A DNA stretch of 64,000 nucleotides from NCBI RefSeq assembly GCF_018205975.1, contig NZ_CP073577.1, positions 2,852,001-2,916,000 on the forward strand. Direction: 5' to 3'. This stretch comes from Erythrobacter sp. JK5 (GTDB taxonomy: Bacteria > Pseudomonadota > Alphaproteobacteria > Sphingomonadales > Sphingomonadaceae). Shown one piece after another: positions 8,513 to 19,321 of this stretch (position 1 is the first letter of the stretch; every line of letters begins with the position of its first letter). The notes below the pieces were generated by a model. It searched no databases. It saw nothing but the letters and a program-made list of their open reading frames with translations, and had not been told where the DNA came from. Made by a program: the position numbers and the translations under genes.

Positions 8513-10434
8513 TTGAGCGGCATGATCTGCTGGATCACGTAGTCCGCTGCCTCGGCCGGGGTCATTTCGACCGTGTTCACGCGGATTTCCGGGGCTTCGG
8601 GTTCTTCATAGGGGCTATCGATCCCGGTGAAGTTCTTCAGCTCGCCCGCCCGCGCCTTCTTGTAGAGGCCCTTCACGTCGCGCGCTTCGGCGACTTCGAG
8701 CGGGGTGTCGACGAACACCTCGATGAATTCGCCTTCGCCCATCATCTCGCGCACCATCCGCCGCTCGGCGCGGAAGGGGGAGATAAAGGCGGTGAGTACG
8801 ATCAGTCCGGCATCGGTCATCAGCTTGGCGACTTCGCCGATCCGGCGGATGTTCTCGATCCGGTCGGCCTCGGTAAAGCCCAGATCCCTGTTGAGCCCGT
8901 GGCGGACATTGTCCCCGTCGAGCAGGAAGGTGTGCCGGTTCATCAGCGCCAGCCGCTTTTCGACCTCGTTGGCGATGGTCGACTTGCCCGATCCCGAAAG
9001 TCCGGTGAACCACAGCACGCGCGGCGTCTGGTTCTTCATCGCCGCGTGATCGGCGCGGGTGACGGTGACCGGCTGCCAGTGGACGTTTTGCGCGCGGCGC
9101 AGGCTGAAATGGATCATCCCGGCGGCCACGGTGGCGTTGGTGAATTTGTCGATCAGGATGAACCCGCCGAGCTGTCGGCTGTCGGCATAGGGTTCGAACG
9201 TGATCGGGCGATCGGTGCGCATCTCGGCAACCCCGATGGCATTGAGCTCGAGCGTCTTGGCCGCGAGATGCTCGAACGAGCCCATGCAGATTTCGTATTT
9301 CGGCTCGGCAATCGTCGCGGTGACGGTCTGCGTGCCCAGCTTCAGCCAGTACCCGCGTCCTGGCTTCAAGGCCGTCTCGTCCATCCAGACCAGGCTGACC
9401 TCGAACTGGTCGGAAGCCTCGGGCGGGTTGTCGGCGGCGGCGATCACGTCGCCGCGGCTGCAATCGATTTCGTCCGCGAACGTCAGCGTCACCGATTGGC
9501 CTGCCACCGCCTCGTCGAGCGGCCCGTTGAACGTCTCGATGCTCTTCACGCTCGAGGTCTTGCCCGCCGGGACGATCCGCACCTTGTCCCCCGGCTTCAC
9601 CACGCCCTGGCTGATCAGCCCGGCGAACCCGCGAAAATCGAGATTGGGGCGGTTGACCCATTGCACGGGCATCCGGAACGGACGGTCCTGCGCGGCGGTC
9701 TCGGCCAGCTCGACGCTTTCGAGATGGTGGATCAGGCTGGGCCCGTCGAACCACGGCGTGTTGGCCGAAGGCGCGGAGACGATGTTGTCGCCCTTGAACC
9801 CCGAGATCGGGATCGCAGTGAAGTCTTCGATCCCGATCGTCTCGGCGAAGCCGCGATAATTGTCGACGATTTCGTCGAAGGTCGCCTGATCGTAATCGAC
9901 CAGATCCATCTTGTTCACCGCCAGCACCAGGTGTCGGATGCCCAGCATGTGCGCAATGTAGCTGTGGCGCTGGGTCTGTTCGAGCACGCCCTTGCGCGCA
10001 TCGACCAGGATCACCGCGGCATCGGCGGTCGATGCGCCGGTCACCATGTTGCGGGTGTATTGCACGTGGCCGGGGGTGTCGGCGACGATGAACTTGCGCT
10101 TTTCTGTTCCGAAGAACCGATAGGCGACATCGATGGTGATGCCCTGTTCGCGCTCGGCGGCGAGGCCATCGACCAGCAGCGCGAAATCGATCTCCTGCCC
10201 CTGCGTGCCGACCCGCTTGCTGTCGCTTTCGAGCGCGGCGAGCTGGTCTTCGAAGATCATCTTCGAATCGTAGAGCAGCCGCCCGATCAGCGTCGATTTG
10301 CCGTCATCGACGCTGCCGCAGGTGATGAAGCGCAGCAGCTGCTTGTTCTGATGCTGGTTGAGATAGGCGTCGATATCCTCGGCGATCAGCGCGTCGGTTT
10401 CGTAGGCGGGGTGGGTGGCGGGATGATCGGCCAT
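8509..10434 (-). CDS. cysN: Bifunctional sulfate adenylyltransferase large subunit / adenylylsulfate kinase
   Basis: A 641-residue CysN-CysC fusion. The N-terminal GTPase domain has the P-loop [14 protein letters not shown] and NKMD; the middle beta-barrel domains are followed, from about residue 450, by an APS kinase domain with P-loop GLSGSGKST and a [10 protein letters not shown] motif. CysN uses GTP hydrolysis to drive ATP sulfurylase (with CysD) and CysC phosphorylates APS to PAPS, in the cytosol. The start is the ATG that overlaps the cysD stop as TGATG; an upstream extension of the frame through cysD is not coding. The stop overlaps the cysQ start as ATGA. Confidence 0.96.
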   Translation of the reverse strand: MADHPATHPAYETDALIAEDIDAYLNQHQNKQLLRFITCGSVDDGKSTLIGRLLYDSKMIFEDQLAALESDSKRVGTQGQEIDFALLVDGLAAEREQGITIDVAYRFFGTEKRKFIVADTPGHVQYTRNMVTGASTADAAVILVDARKGVLEQTQRHSYIAHMLGIRHLVLAVNKMDLVDYDQATFDEIVDNYRGFAETIGIEDFTAIPISGFKGDNIVSAPSANTPWFDGPSLIHHLESVELAETAAQDRPFRMPVQWVNRPNLDFRGFAGLISQGVVKPGDKVRIVPAGKTSSVKSIETFNGPLDEAVAGQSVTLTFADEIDCSRGDVIAAADNPPEASDQFEVSLVWMDETALKPGRGYWLKLGTQTVTATIAEPKYEICMGSFEHLAAKTLELNAIGVAEMRTDRPITFEPYADSRQLGGFILIDKFTNATVAAGMIHFSLRRAQNVHWQPVTVTRADHAAMKNQTPRVLWFTGLSGSGKSTIANEVEKRLALMNRHTFLLDGDNVRHGLNRDLGFTEADRIENIRRIGEVAKLMTDAGLIVLTAFISPFRAERRMVREMMGEGEFIEVFVDTPLEVAEARDVKGLYKKARAGELKNFTGIDSPYEEPEAPEIRVNTVEMTPAEAADYVIQQIMPLK

Positions 10435-11345
10435 CAGAAATAGCCCTCCTGCTTCTTCTTCTCCATTCCGGCGCCGCCCTCGTCCTTGTCGATGACGCGG
10501 CCCTGCCGCTCGCTGGTCGCGGTCAACAGCGTTTCCTGCACCACTTCGGACAGGGTCGAGGCGGTGCTTTCTACCGCCCCGGTCAGCGGGAAGCAGCCCA
10601 GCGTGCGGAACCGCACCGATCGCATGGTGATTTCGGGCTTCTTGCCCAGCACCTGTTCCAGCCGATCGATATCGTCGGCCATGAACAACCCTCCGTCCCA
10701 TTCGTAGGTCGGGCGCTCTGCCGCAAAATAGAGCGGGACGATCTCGATCGCTTCGCGCATGATGTATTGCCAGATGTCGAGCTCGGTCCAGTTGGACAGC
10801 GGGAAGACCCGGATGCTTTCGCCCTTGGTCTTCTTCGCGTTGTAGAGGTTCCACAGCTCGGGCCGCTGGTTCTTGGGGTTCCAGCCGTGGCTTGCCGTGC
10901 GGAACGAGAACACGCGCTCTTTCGCGCGGCTCTTTTCCTCGTCGCGCCGCGCGCCGCCGAAGGCCGCGTCGAAACCATAATGGTCGAGCGCCTGCTTCAG
11001 CCCCTGCGTCTTCCACATATCGGTATGCAGCGGGCCGTGCTCGAACGGGTTGATGCCGCGTTCGGCGGCTTCCTCGTTCTGCCACACCAGCAGTTCCATG
11101 CCGGTCTTCTCCGTCACGGAATCGCGCAGCGCATACATCTCGCGAAACTTCCAGGTCGTATCGACGTGCAGCAGCGGGAAGGGTGGCGGGGCCGGGTGAA
11201 ACGCCTTGCGCGCAAGGTGCAGCATCACGGCGCTGTCCTTGCCGACCGAATACATCATCACCGGGTTTTCGGCCTCGGCCACGACTTCGCGCATGATGTG
11301 GATGCTTTCGGCTTCGAGCCGTTCGAGATGGGTCAGCGTGCGCAT
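10434..11345 (-). CDS. cysD: Sulfate adenylyltransferase small subunit
   Basis: A 303-residue PP-loop ATP pyrophosphatase-type protein that, with CysN, makes adenylylsulfate from ATP and sulfate. The nucleotide-binding motif is [14 protein letters not shown] (about residues 31-44), followed by [12 protein letters not shown] and the [16 protein letters not shown] motif. I choose the ATG at 11345 ([15 protein letters not shown]), which gives the normal family N-terminus; an in-frame ATG at 11384 lies inside an inverted repeat and adds 13 residues not seen in relatives. First gene of the sulfate-activation operon. Confidence 0.95.
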   Translation of the reverse strand: MRTLTHLERLEAESIHIMREVVAEAENPVMMYSVGKDSAVMLHLARKAFHPAPPPFPLLHVDTTWKFREMYALRDSVTEKTGMELLVWQNEEAAERGINPFEHGPLHTDMWKTQGLKQALDHYGFDAAFGGARRDEEKSRAKERVFSFRTASHGWNPKNQRPELWNLYNAKKTKGESIRVFPLSNWTELDIWQYIMREAIEIVPLYFAAERPTYEWDGGLFMADDIDRLEQVLGKKPEITMRSVRFRTLGCFPLTGAVESTASTLSEVVQETLLTATSERQGRVIDKDEGGAGMEKKKQEGYF

Positions 11346-11377
11346 GGCAAGACAGCTAGACGTGTTGCGGTGCGAAA

Positions 11378-11395
11378 CAACCATAGAAATGGTTG
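11378..11395 (-). promoter_or_regulatory. Inverted repeat upstream of cysD, candidate operator
   Basis: CAACCAT and ATGGTTG form perfect 7-bp arms around a 4-nt centre, 33-50 nt before the chosen cysD start. The spacing fits a regulator site overlapping the promoter or leader of the sulfate-activation operon. I cannot name the regulator. Confidence 0.35.
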
Positions 11396-11449
11396 AAGGG
11401 GGTCAAGTCTGTGGATGCCGTCGCCCCCCGCTCAGTCGGAAGGAAATCG

Positions 11450-11523
11450 TGGAGCGGGTAGGGGGAATCGAACCCCCCTAGCCAGCTTGGAAGGCTGGAG
11501 CATTACCACTATGCTATACCCGC
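11450..11523 (-). tRNA. tRNA-Gly (anticodon UCC)
   Basis: Reading the reverse strand, a 7-bp acceptor stem GCGGGTA/TACCCGC closes the cloverleaf, the anticodon stem-loop is CCAGC-CTTCCAA-GCTGG with anticodon TCC (11491-11489), the T-arm carries GGTTCGATTCC, and the 3' CCA is encoded (11452-11450). All stems pair. It decodes GGA/GGG glycine codons. Confidence 0.96.
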
Positions 11524-11738
11524 CCGCTCTGAAGCAGCGCCATTGCCACCGATCGCGCCGCCGCGTCAACGTGGTTTTTGATCGGGTGGCGACGGTGCCG
11601 ACAGGCGCAATCCATTCACTTTTTTGCAACACACCGCTGCGATCTTCGCGTTTGACCGGGCGCAAGGTCCGGCGCATATCACCCATTGGCAACCGGGGAG
11701 TCCGATTGCCGTTCACACCCATCGAGGGAGTCTCGATC

Positions 11739-12803
11739 ATGGCCAAAAAGCCAACCTTCGGCGTCTTTGTCGGACGCTTCCAACCCCTTCACATCGGCCA
11801 CGAATACGTCATCCGGCAGGCGCTGGAGCAGGTCGATCGGCTGATCGTGCTGGTCGGTTCCGCCAATGTCGCGCGCGATCCGCGCAACCCCTTCACCTTC
11901 GACGAACGCGCGCACATGATCCGCTCGGCCTTTGCCTACGAGGTGGCGAACGGGCGGCTGATCGTCGAGCCGCTGGATGATCACCTCTATTCCGACACCG
12001 CCTGGACCGCCGAGGTTCAGCGGCGGGTGCACGACATCGTGCTGGACGAGGGCAACAACGGCTTCGCCGCCAACGGCCTCGATGATTTCGCAATCTCGCT
12101 CGCCGGATTCGGCAAGGACAATTCGTCGTTCTACCTCAAGCTGTTCCCGGCCTGGGGCAATATCCAGATCAATAGCCAGTACGGCACCTTCAGCAGCAGC
12201 GACATTCGCGAACGCTATTTCGCGCGCCTTTCCGACATCCCGCAGCAGGTCCTGTCCCCCGGCGTGGTCGAACAGCTCGAAGCGTTCAAGCTGAGCGAGG
12301 AATTCAAGGCGCTGCTGGCGGAGCGCGAATATCTCGACGCCTATCCGCAGGAATGGGGCGAAGGTCCGTTCGTGACCGCCGATGCGGTGGTGATCCAGTC
12401 GGGCCATATCCTGCTGGTCGAGCGGGGGCGACTGCCGGGCAAGGGCCAGCTCGCGCTGCCGGGCGGTTTCGTCAATCGCGACGAGCGCATCCGCGATGCC
12501 GCGATCCGCGAGCTGCGCGAGGAAACCGGGATCAGCGACGCCAAGGGTCAGATTCCGCCGGCGATGCTGGCGAGCTTCATCGAGGACAGCCGCACCCGGG
12601 TATTCGACGCCCCGCAGCGATCGCTTCGTGGCCGGATCATCACTCACGCCTTCCTGTTCCGCCTGCCCGACCGGCGCAAGCTGTTCGCCGTGAAGGGCGG
12701 AGACGATGCCGCGCATGCGCGCTGGTACCGGCTCGGCGAATTGCGACCGGAGATGCTGTTCGAAGATCACTGGTCGATCATCGAGCAGATGGCCGATCTT
12801 TGA
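11739..12803 (+). CDS. nadM: Bifunctional NMN adenylyltransferase / Nudix hydrolase (NadM-Nudix type)
   Basis: A 354-residue two-domain protein. Residues ~5-180 form a nucleotidyltransferase with GRFQPLHIGHEYVI (the HxGH motif) and the late SSSDIRERY motif. Residues ~205-350 form a Nudix hydrolase with a complete Nudix box, G-x5-E-x7-REUxEExGU, starting GFVNRDE and ending REETGI. The first domain joins NMN and ATP to give NAD; the second may hydrolyse ADP-ribose or a damaged nucleotide. The ATG follows GAGGGAG. Together with the nicotinamide phosphoribosyltransferase 58 nt downstream it makes a two-step NAD salvage operon. Confidence 0.92.
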   Translation: MAKKPTFGVFVGRFQPLHIGHEYVIRQALEQVDRLIVLVGSANVARDPRNPFTFDERAHMIRSAFAYEVANGRLIVEPLDDHLYSDTAWTAEVQRRVHDIVLDEGNNGFAANGLDDFAISLAGFGKDNSSFYLKLFPAWGNIQINSQYGTFSSSDIRERYFARLSDIPQQVLSPGVVEQLEAFKLSEEFKALLAEREYLDAYPQEWGEGPFVTADAVVIQSGHILLVERGRLPGKGQLALPGGFVNRDERIRDAAIRELREETGISDAKGQIPPAMLASFIEDSRTRVFDAPQRSLRGRIITHAFLFRLPDRRKLFAVKGGDDAAHARWYRLGELRPEMLFEDHWSIIEQMADL

Positions 12804-12861
12804 GACCCGCTGCGGGGGAGCCCCGCAGCACTTTCCACCGCACATGTGAGGAGTTCACATC

Positions 12862-14244
12862 ATGACCAATCTTGTTCTCGCCACCGACAGCTACAAGCAA
12901 AGCCACTTCCTGCAATATCCGCCGGAAGCGCGCGCGATCAGCGCCTATGGCGAAGCGCGGCCCAATCCGTTCAGCGAAGAGGTGCTGTTCCTGGGCCTGC
13001 AACCGTTCCTGATCGATTATCTCGCCCAGCCGATTACGCAGGACAATATCGAGGAAGCGGCGGAGATCTGCGCCGCGCACGGCGTCCCCTTCAACCGCAA
13101 TGGCTGGCAGGCGGTGCTGGACGATCACGGCGGCCACCTGCCGCTGGAGATCAGCGCGCTGGCCGAAGGCACCATCGCGCCGACCGGAGTGCCGCTGTTC
13201 CAGGTGGTCAACACCGATGACAGGATGCCGTGGCTCACCACTTTCATCGAAACCGCGCTGCTGCGGGCGGTGTGGTATCCGACTACGGTCGCAACGCTCA
13301 GCCGGAAATGCGCCCGGATCATCGGCGCGGGCCTGGCGAAAAGTTCCGACGATCCCGACGGGCAATTGCCGTTCAAGCTGCACGATTTTGGCGCGCGCGG
13401 GGTGAGTTCGGGCGAGAGCGCGGCGCTCGGCGGGATGGCGCATCTCGTCAATTTCGCCGGGACCGACACGCTCGAAGGGATCATGGCCGCGCGCCGGTAT
13501 TACGGCGCCGACATGCCCGGCTTCTCGATCCCCGCCGCCGAACACAGCACCATGACCAGCTGGGGCCGCGAGCGCGAGGAAGCCGCCTATGCCAACATGC
13601 TCGACGCGTTCGAAGGCGAAGGCGCGCTCGTCGCGGTGGTCTCCGACAGCTACGATCTCGACAATGCGGTCGACAACATCTGGGGCGGATCGCTCAGGGA
13701 CAAGGTGCTGGCGCGCAAGGGCACGCTGGTGGTGCGCCCCGACAGCGGCGACCCGGTCGAAACCCCGGCGCGCACGCTCGCCAAGCTGTGGGACATCTTC
13801 GGCGGGACCACCAATGCCAAGGGCTATCGCGTGCTCAACGATCGCGTCCGCGTGATCCAGGGCGACGGGATGAATGTTGCAAGCATCGCGCGGCTGGTCG
13901 ACCGGGTGATTGCCGACGGGTTTGCGGTCGACAACATCGCCTTCGGCATGGGCGGCGGTCTGTTGCAGTCGGTGACGCGCGACACGCTGCGGTTCGCGAT
14001 GAAGGCCAACGCGATGCGCGATGGCGAAGGCGTGTGGCATGACGTGTCCAAGGACCCGGCGACAGATCCGGGCAAGGCGAGCAAGGCCGGGCGTCAGGCG
14101 GTCGTGGTCGAGGATGGGAAGATGGTCGCGCACCGCGCCGATGCGGTCGATCCTTCTGCAGACCTGCTCCGGCCGGTGTGGCGCAACGGCGAACTGCTGG
14201 TGCGGCACACATTCGACCAGGTGAGGGAGCGGGCGAAAGCTTAG
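12862..14244 (+). CDS. nadV: Nicotinamide phosphoribosyltransferase (NAMPT/NadV family)
   Basis: A 460-residue protein of the nicotinate/nicotinamide phosphoribosyltransferase family. Features that favour the nicotinamide-specific NadV/NAMPT group are the N-terminal TDSYKQSHFLQYP, the KLHDFGARGVSS motif, the PAAEHSTMTSWG motif and the VRPDSGDP motif. It converts nicotinamide plus PRPP to NMN, which the adjacent NadM-Nudix enzyme turns into NAD. ATG after TGAGGAG. The last 4 nt overlap the 3' end of the convergent panC. Confidence 0.92.
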   Translation: MTNLVLATDSYKQSHFLQYPPEARAISAYGEARPNPFSEEVLFLGLQPFLIDYLAQPITQDNIEEAAEICAAHGVPFNRNGWQAVLDDHGGHLPLEISALAEGTIAPTGVPLFQVVNTDDRMPWLTTFIETALLRAVWYPTTVATLSRKCARIIGAGLAKSSDDPDGQLPFKLHDFGARGVSSGESAALGGMAHLVNFAGTDTLEGIMAARRYYGADMPGFSIPAAEHSTMTSWGREREEAAYANMLDAFEGEGALVAVVSDSYDLDNAVDNIWGGSLRDKVLARKGTLVVRPDSGDPVETPARTLAKLWDIFGGTTNAKGYRVLNDRVRVIQGDGMNVASIARLVDRVIADGFAVDNIAFGMGGGLLQSVTRDTLRFAMKANAMRDGEGVWHDVSKDPATDPGKASKAGRQAVVVEDGKMVAHRADAVDPSADLLRPVWRNGELLVRHTFDQVRERAKA

Positions 14245-15104
14245 CCTACCGCCATGTTGTCGATCAGGCGGGTGCCTCCGATCCGGGCTGCGACCAGCAG
14301 CCTGGCGGGGGTGCCCGCCAGGTCTCCGAGAACCGCCAGCGACCTGGCGTCGGCAAGTTCGGCGTAATCGACGCTGCTGAACCCGGCCGCGATCAGGGCT
14401 GCCTTCAGTTCGTTCAGCGACGCTTCCACGGCCGCGCCGCCTTCGATCTGCGCGATCGCCCGTTTCATTGCCGCCGGCAAGGTTGCCGCTGCCGCGCGGT
14501 CCGCTTCGGACAGGTACCTGTTGCGGCTGCTCATCGCCAATCCATCGGGCTCGCGCACCGTCGCCACGCCGACGATCGCGTGCACATGCGGGTGCGTAAG
14601 GTCGAGATCGCGCGCCATCGAGCGGATCACCGCCAGCTGCTGGAAATCCTTTTCGCCGAAGAACGCCATGTCGGGCCGAACCTGATTGAACAGCTTGCAC
14701 ACCACCGTCGCCACGCCGTCGAAATGGCCGGGCCGGTCGGCACCGCAGAACCCTTCGCTGACCTTGCTGACCGAGATGTTGGTGACGAACCCGTCGGGAT
14801 ACATCTCGGCGACACCCGGTGCCCACAGCAGCGCGCACCCTTCGCTTTCGAGCATCGCCGTATCCTCGGCCAGCTGGCGGGGATAGGCGTCGAGATCCTC
14901 GTTCGGGCCGAACTGCGTCGGGTTGACGAAGATCGATGCGACGACGTGATCGCATGCCTCGCGGGCGCGGCGCACCAGCGTCAGGTGCCCTTCGTGCAGA
15001 GCCCCCATGGTCGGGACCAGCCCGATCGTGGCACCGTCAGAGCGCAGTTTTGCGACCGAATTGCGCAAGGCTTCGAGCGTTGTGGCCGTTTGCACGCGGG
15101 ACAT
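14241..15104 (-). CDS. panC: Pantoate-beta-alanine ligase (pantothenate synthetase)
   Basis: A 287-residue class I-type adenylating ligase that joins pantoate and beta-alanine using ATP to make pantothenate for coenzyme A. The family motifs are GLVPTMGALHEGHLTL (containing HxGH), SIFVNPTQFGPNEDLD, FFGEKDFQQL and the late MSSRNRYLS. The ATG at 15104 abuts GGAGGG with no spacer; a GTG at 15095 has the same ribosome-binding site at 9 nt and matches the E. coli N-terminus better, so the real start may be three codons later. Confidence 0.94.
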   Translation of the reverse strand: MSRVQTATTLEALRNSVAKLRSDGATIGLVPTMGALHEGHLTLVRRAREACDHVVASIFVNPTQFGPNEDLDAYPRQLAEDTAMLESEGCALLWAPGVAEMYPDGFVTNISVSKVSEGFCGADRPGHFDGVATVVCKLFNQVRPDMAFFGEKDFQQLAVIRSMARDLDLTHPHVHAIVGVATVREPDGLAMSSRNRYLSEADRAAAATLPAAMKRAIAQIEGGAAVEASLNELKAALIAAGFSSVDYAELADARSLAVLGDLAGTPARLLVAARIGGTRLIDNMAVG

Positions 15105-15216
15105 CCCTCCGATAGATATTGACCACCTGCTTAGCCCGCTGCCATGGCGCGGCCAAGCTTGCCGACCACACCAGACACAAGGCCCCGCCGATCCCGTGAC
15201 CGACGCCGTTTCCGCC

Positions 15217-16026
15217 ATGCCCAACAGCGCGCACCGGATCGTGTTCGCCAACGAGAAGGGCGGCACCGGCAAGTCGACCACGGCGGTGCATATCGCGGTG
15301 GCGCTGAGCTATCTCGGGGCGAAGGTGGTCGCACTCGATCTCGATCCGCGCCAGCGCACCACGCACCGCTATATGGAGAACCGTCAGGCGACGATGGAAA
15401 AGCGCGGCATTCGCTTGCCGACGCCTCGGTGCGAGGTGTTCGGGGGAGCGGGCGAGGCCGATCTCCTCGCCGAGCTGGAGCGGCTGGGCGAAGGGTTCGA
15501 TTTCCTGATTGTCGACAATCCCGGCCGCGACGATCCGCTCGCGCGGACGGCCGTGGAGAACGCCGACACGCTGGTCACCCCGATGAACGACAGCTTCGTC
15601 GATTTCGACCTCATCGGGCAGGTCGATGCCGAGACGTTCAAGGTCAAGAAGCTGTCCTTCTTCGCCGAGCTAATCTGGGAGGCGCGGATCAAGCGCAGCC
15701 GCGCGACGATCGAACGCACGCGTCCGGAAATGGACTGGATCGTGGTCCGCAACCGCACCGGTCACGTCGAAGCGCGCAACATGGCGCGGATCGAGCAGGC
15801 GCTCACCGAAATGTCCAAGCGCGTCGGTTTCCGCGTGGCGCAGGGCCTGTCCGAGCGCGTCATCTATCGCGAGCTGTTCCCGTCGGGCCTGACGCTGCTG
15901 GACAAGGGCCATCTCGGCGAACTCGGCACCAGCCATCTGGTCGCCCGTCAGGAATTGCGATCGCTGCTCAAGTCCTTGCGGTTGCCCGAATTTTCTCGCG
16001 GACAGACCGAAATGCAGCTAGCCTGA
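15217..16026 (+). CDS. mipZ: MipZ-type ParA-family ATPase (division-site positioning)
   Basis: A 269-residue Walker-type ATPase of the MRP/MinD/ParA family. The deviant Walker A is NEKGGTGKSTTAVH near the N-terminus, followed by LDLDPRQRTT, DNPGRDD and VTPMNDSFVDFDLIGQVD, the last two close to MipZ of Caulobacter. In that species MipZ forms a polar gradient with ParB and inhibits FtsZ ring assembly away from mid-cell; the same role is inferred here. A GTG at 15196 would add 7 residues. It is divergent from panC and is followed by the J-domain gene 4 nt later. Confidence 0.87.
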   Translation: MPNSAHRIVFANEKGGTGKSTTAVHIAVALSYLGAKVVALDLDPRQRTTHRYMENRQATMEKRGIRLPTPRCEVFGGAGEADLLAELERLGEGFDFLIVDNPGRDDPLARTAVENADTLVTPMNDSFVDFDLIGQVDAETFKVKKLSFFAELIWEARIKRSRATIERTRPEMDWIVVRNRTGHVEARNMARIEQALTEMSKRVGFRVAQGLSERVIYRELFPSGLTLLDKGHLGELGTSHLVARQELRSLLKSLRLPEFSRGQTEMQLA

Positions 16027-16030
16027 CACA

Positions 16031-16357
16031 ATGCTGCGGATCGCCTTCATCCTCCTGCTGGTCTGCGTCATCTGGCGCTGGGCGTTCGGCCAGTGGCCGT
16101 GGGCGGCGCTGAGCGCGAAGCCGACCCGCAGCCAGGCGATCTTCAACGCCCGCAAGCTGCTGGGTGTCGAAGCCGGGGCTGGCCGCGACGAGATCAAGGC
16201 CGCGCACAAGCGGTTGATCGCGCTGGTCCACCCCGATCGCGGCGGCAGCAACGGGCAGGTGCACGAAGCCAATGCCGCGCGCGACCTGCTGCTCGACGCA
16301 TTGCCCGACCGGGGCGCGGACATCCGGGTCGAGACCGACGAGCACCGACCGGATTGA
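16031..16357 (+). CDS. Membrane-anchored J-domain protein
   Basis: A 108-residue protein with one N-terminal hydrophobic helix (residues ~3-22) and a C-terminal J domain. ARKLLGVEAGAGRDEIKAAHKRLIALVHPDRGG contains the HPD signature and the flanking helices II and III. The layout (short anchor, J domain, acidic tail) resembles the Tim14/Pam18-like DnaJ proteins of alphaproteobacteria, which stimulate DnaK ATPase at the membrane. It begins 4 nt after mipZ and is likely co-transcribed with it. Confidence 0.85.
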   Translation: MLRIAFILLLVCVIWRWAFGQWPWAALSAKPTRSQAIFNARKLLGVEAGAGRDEIKAAHKRLIALVHPDRGGSNGQVHEANAARDLLLDALPDRGADIRVETDEHRPD

Positions 16358-16434
16358 GACATTTTGAGGCCGCTTGCGCCTTGCGCTAGGACTTCGCGCG
16401 GCAGACGAACAACCGAAACAGGATTTTCCCGCCC

Positions 16435-17851
16435 ATGACGCACCAATTCGATCCGACCGTGCTGCGCGAATACGATATTCGCGGGATCATCGGCGAAACG
16501 CTGGGGCCGGACGATGCGCGGGCGATCGGGCGCGGGTTCGGTTCGCTGCTGCGCGAGGCCGGCGGCCGGACCGTGGCGGTCGGGTATGACGGGCGGGTCA
16601 GCTCGCCGATGCTCGAGCACGCGCTGGTCGAAGGGCTCACCGCGAGCGGTTGCGACGTGGTCCGGATCGGCATGGGGGCGACCCCGATGCTGTATTACGC
16701 CGAGGCGTCATCCGAACAGATACAGGGCGGCATTCAGATAACTGGCAGCCACAATCCCCCCAATTACAACGGCTTCAAGATGGTATTTCAGGGGCGGCCG
16801 TTCTTCGGCGCCGACATCCAGAAGCTCGGGAAACTGGCAGCAGCGGGGCAGTGGCTCGACGGCGCCGGAACCGTCACCACGCGCGACATCCTCGGCGAGT
16901 ATGTCGAGCGCATGCTCGAAGGGCTGGCCGGGATCGACACCGCCGCTCTTGCGGGGCTCAAGGTCGGCTGGGACGCCGGGAACGGTGCCGCCGGCCCCGC
17001 GCTCGAAGCGCTCGCCGCGCGCCTGCCGGGCGAGCATCATCTGCTGTTTACCGAGGTCGATGGACATTTTCCCAATCACCATCCTGATCCGACTGTCGAA
17101 GCGAACCTCGCCGATCTGCGCGCGCTCGTCGCGGACAAGAACCTCGATTTCGGAGTGGCTTTCGACGGCGATGGCGATCGGATCGGCGCGATCGATGGCG
17201 AAGGCCGCGTGATCTGGGGCGACCAGCTGCTGATGATCTATGCCGAGGACCTGCTCACGAACGGCGGCGAGAAGGGCGCGAATGCGACGATTATCGCCGA
17301 TGTGAAGGCCAGCCGCGCGCTGTTCGATCACGTCGCGGCGCATGGCGGCAAGCCGCTGATGTGGAAGACCGGGCACTCGCTGATTAAGTCCAAAATGAAG
17401 GAAACGGGTTCGCCGCTGGCGGGCGAGATGAGCGGGCACGTGTTTTTCGCCGACACCTATTACGGTTTCGACGATGCGCTTTATGCCGGGGTGCGGCTGA
17501 TTGCGGCGTCGGCGCGGCTGGGCAAATCGGTGACCGAATTGAAGTCGGCCATGCCCAACATGCTCAACACGCCGGAAATGCGGTTCCAGGTCGATGAGAG
17601 CCGGAAATTCGCTGCGATTGCCGAGGTAAGCGAGCGCCTGACCACCAATCCCGGACCGGACGTAGAGGAAGTCAATGCCACCGATGGCGTGCGGGTGAAC
17701 ACGAAGGACGGCTGGTGGCTGCTGCGCGCGTCGAACACGCAGGACGTGCTGGTCGCGCGCGCGGAAAGCGAGACCGAGGAAGGCCTCGAACGCCTGCTCG
17801 CCTCGATCGATGAGCAGCTGGCACTGTCCGGCCTGGAACGCGGGGAGAGCG

Positions 17852-17862
<11 letters not shown>
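16435..17862 (+). CDS. pgmG: Phosphoglucomutase/phosphomannomutase (PgmG type)
   Basis: A 475-residue alpha-D-phosphohexomutase. Domain 1 carries [12 protein letters not shown] and the catalytic phosphoserine loop [11 protein letters not shown]; domain 2 has the metal loop DGDGDRIG; domain 3 has [11 protein letters not shown]; domain 4 ends with a phosphate-binding WWLLRASNT motif. It interconverts glucose- or mannose-1- and 6-phosphates, supplying sugar nucleotides for exopolysaccharide and envelope glycans, as shown for PgmG in Sphingomonas. Its last 11 nt overlap the TTG start of the next gene. Confidence 0.93.
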
Positions 17863-19228
<1,366 letters not shown>

Positions 19229-19321
19229 CTGCCGGAAACGCAACAGGACTTGCGTGTTTTGGGGGCTGGCAAGCGCACCACCTCTCGGGCATTAAGGCTT
19301 GGAAACATGGGGAGACATTCG

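Noticed and set aside
8899..10443. A 514-codon open frame opposite cysNC
   Set aside because: Same reason; the cysNC frame has all GTPase and kinase motifs.
10435..11085. Extension of the cysNC frame upstream through cysD
   Set aside because: cysD motifs are in the other frame and the cysNC ATG overlaps the cysD stop; the extension has no family sequence.
12778..14240. Reverse-strand open frame running from panC through nadV
   Set aside because: nadV on the forward strand has complete family motifs and normal codon use.
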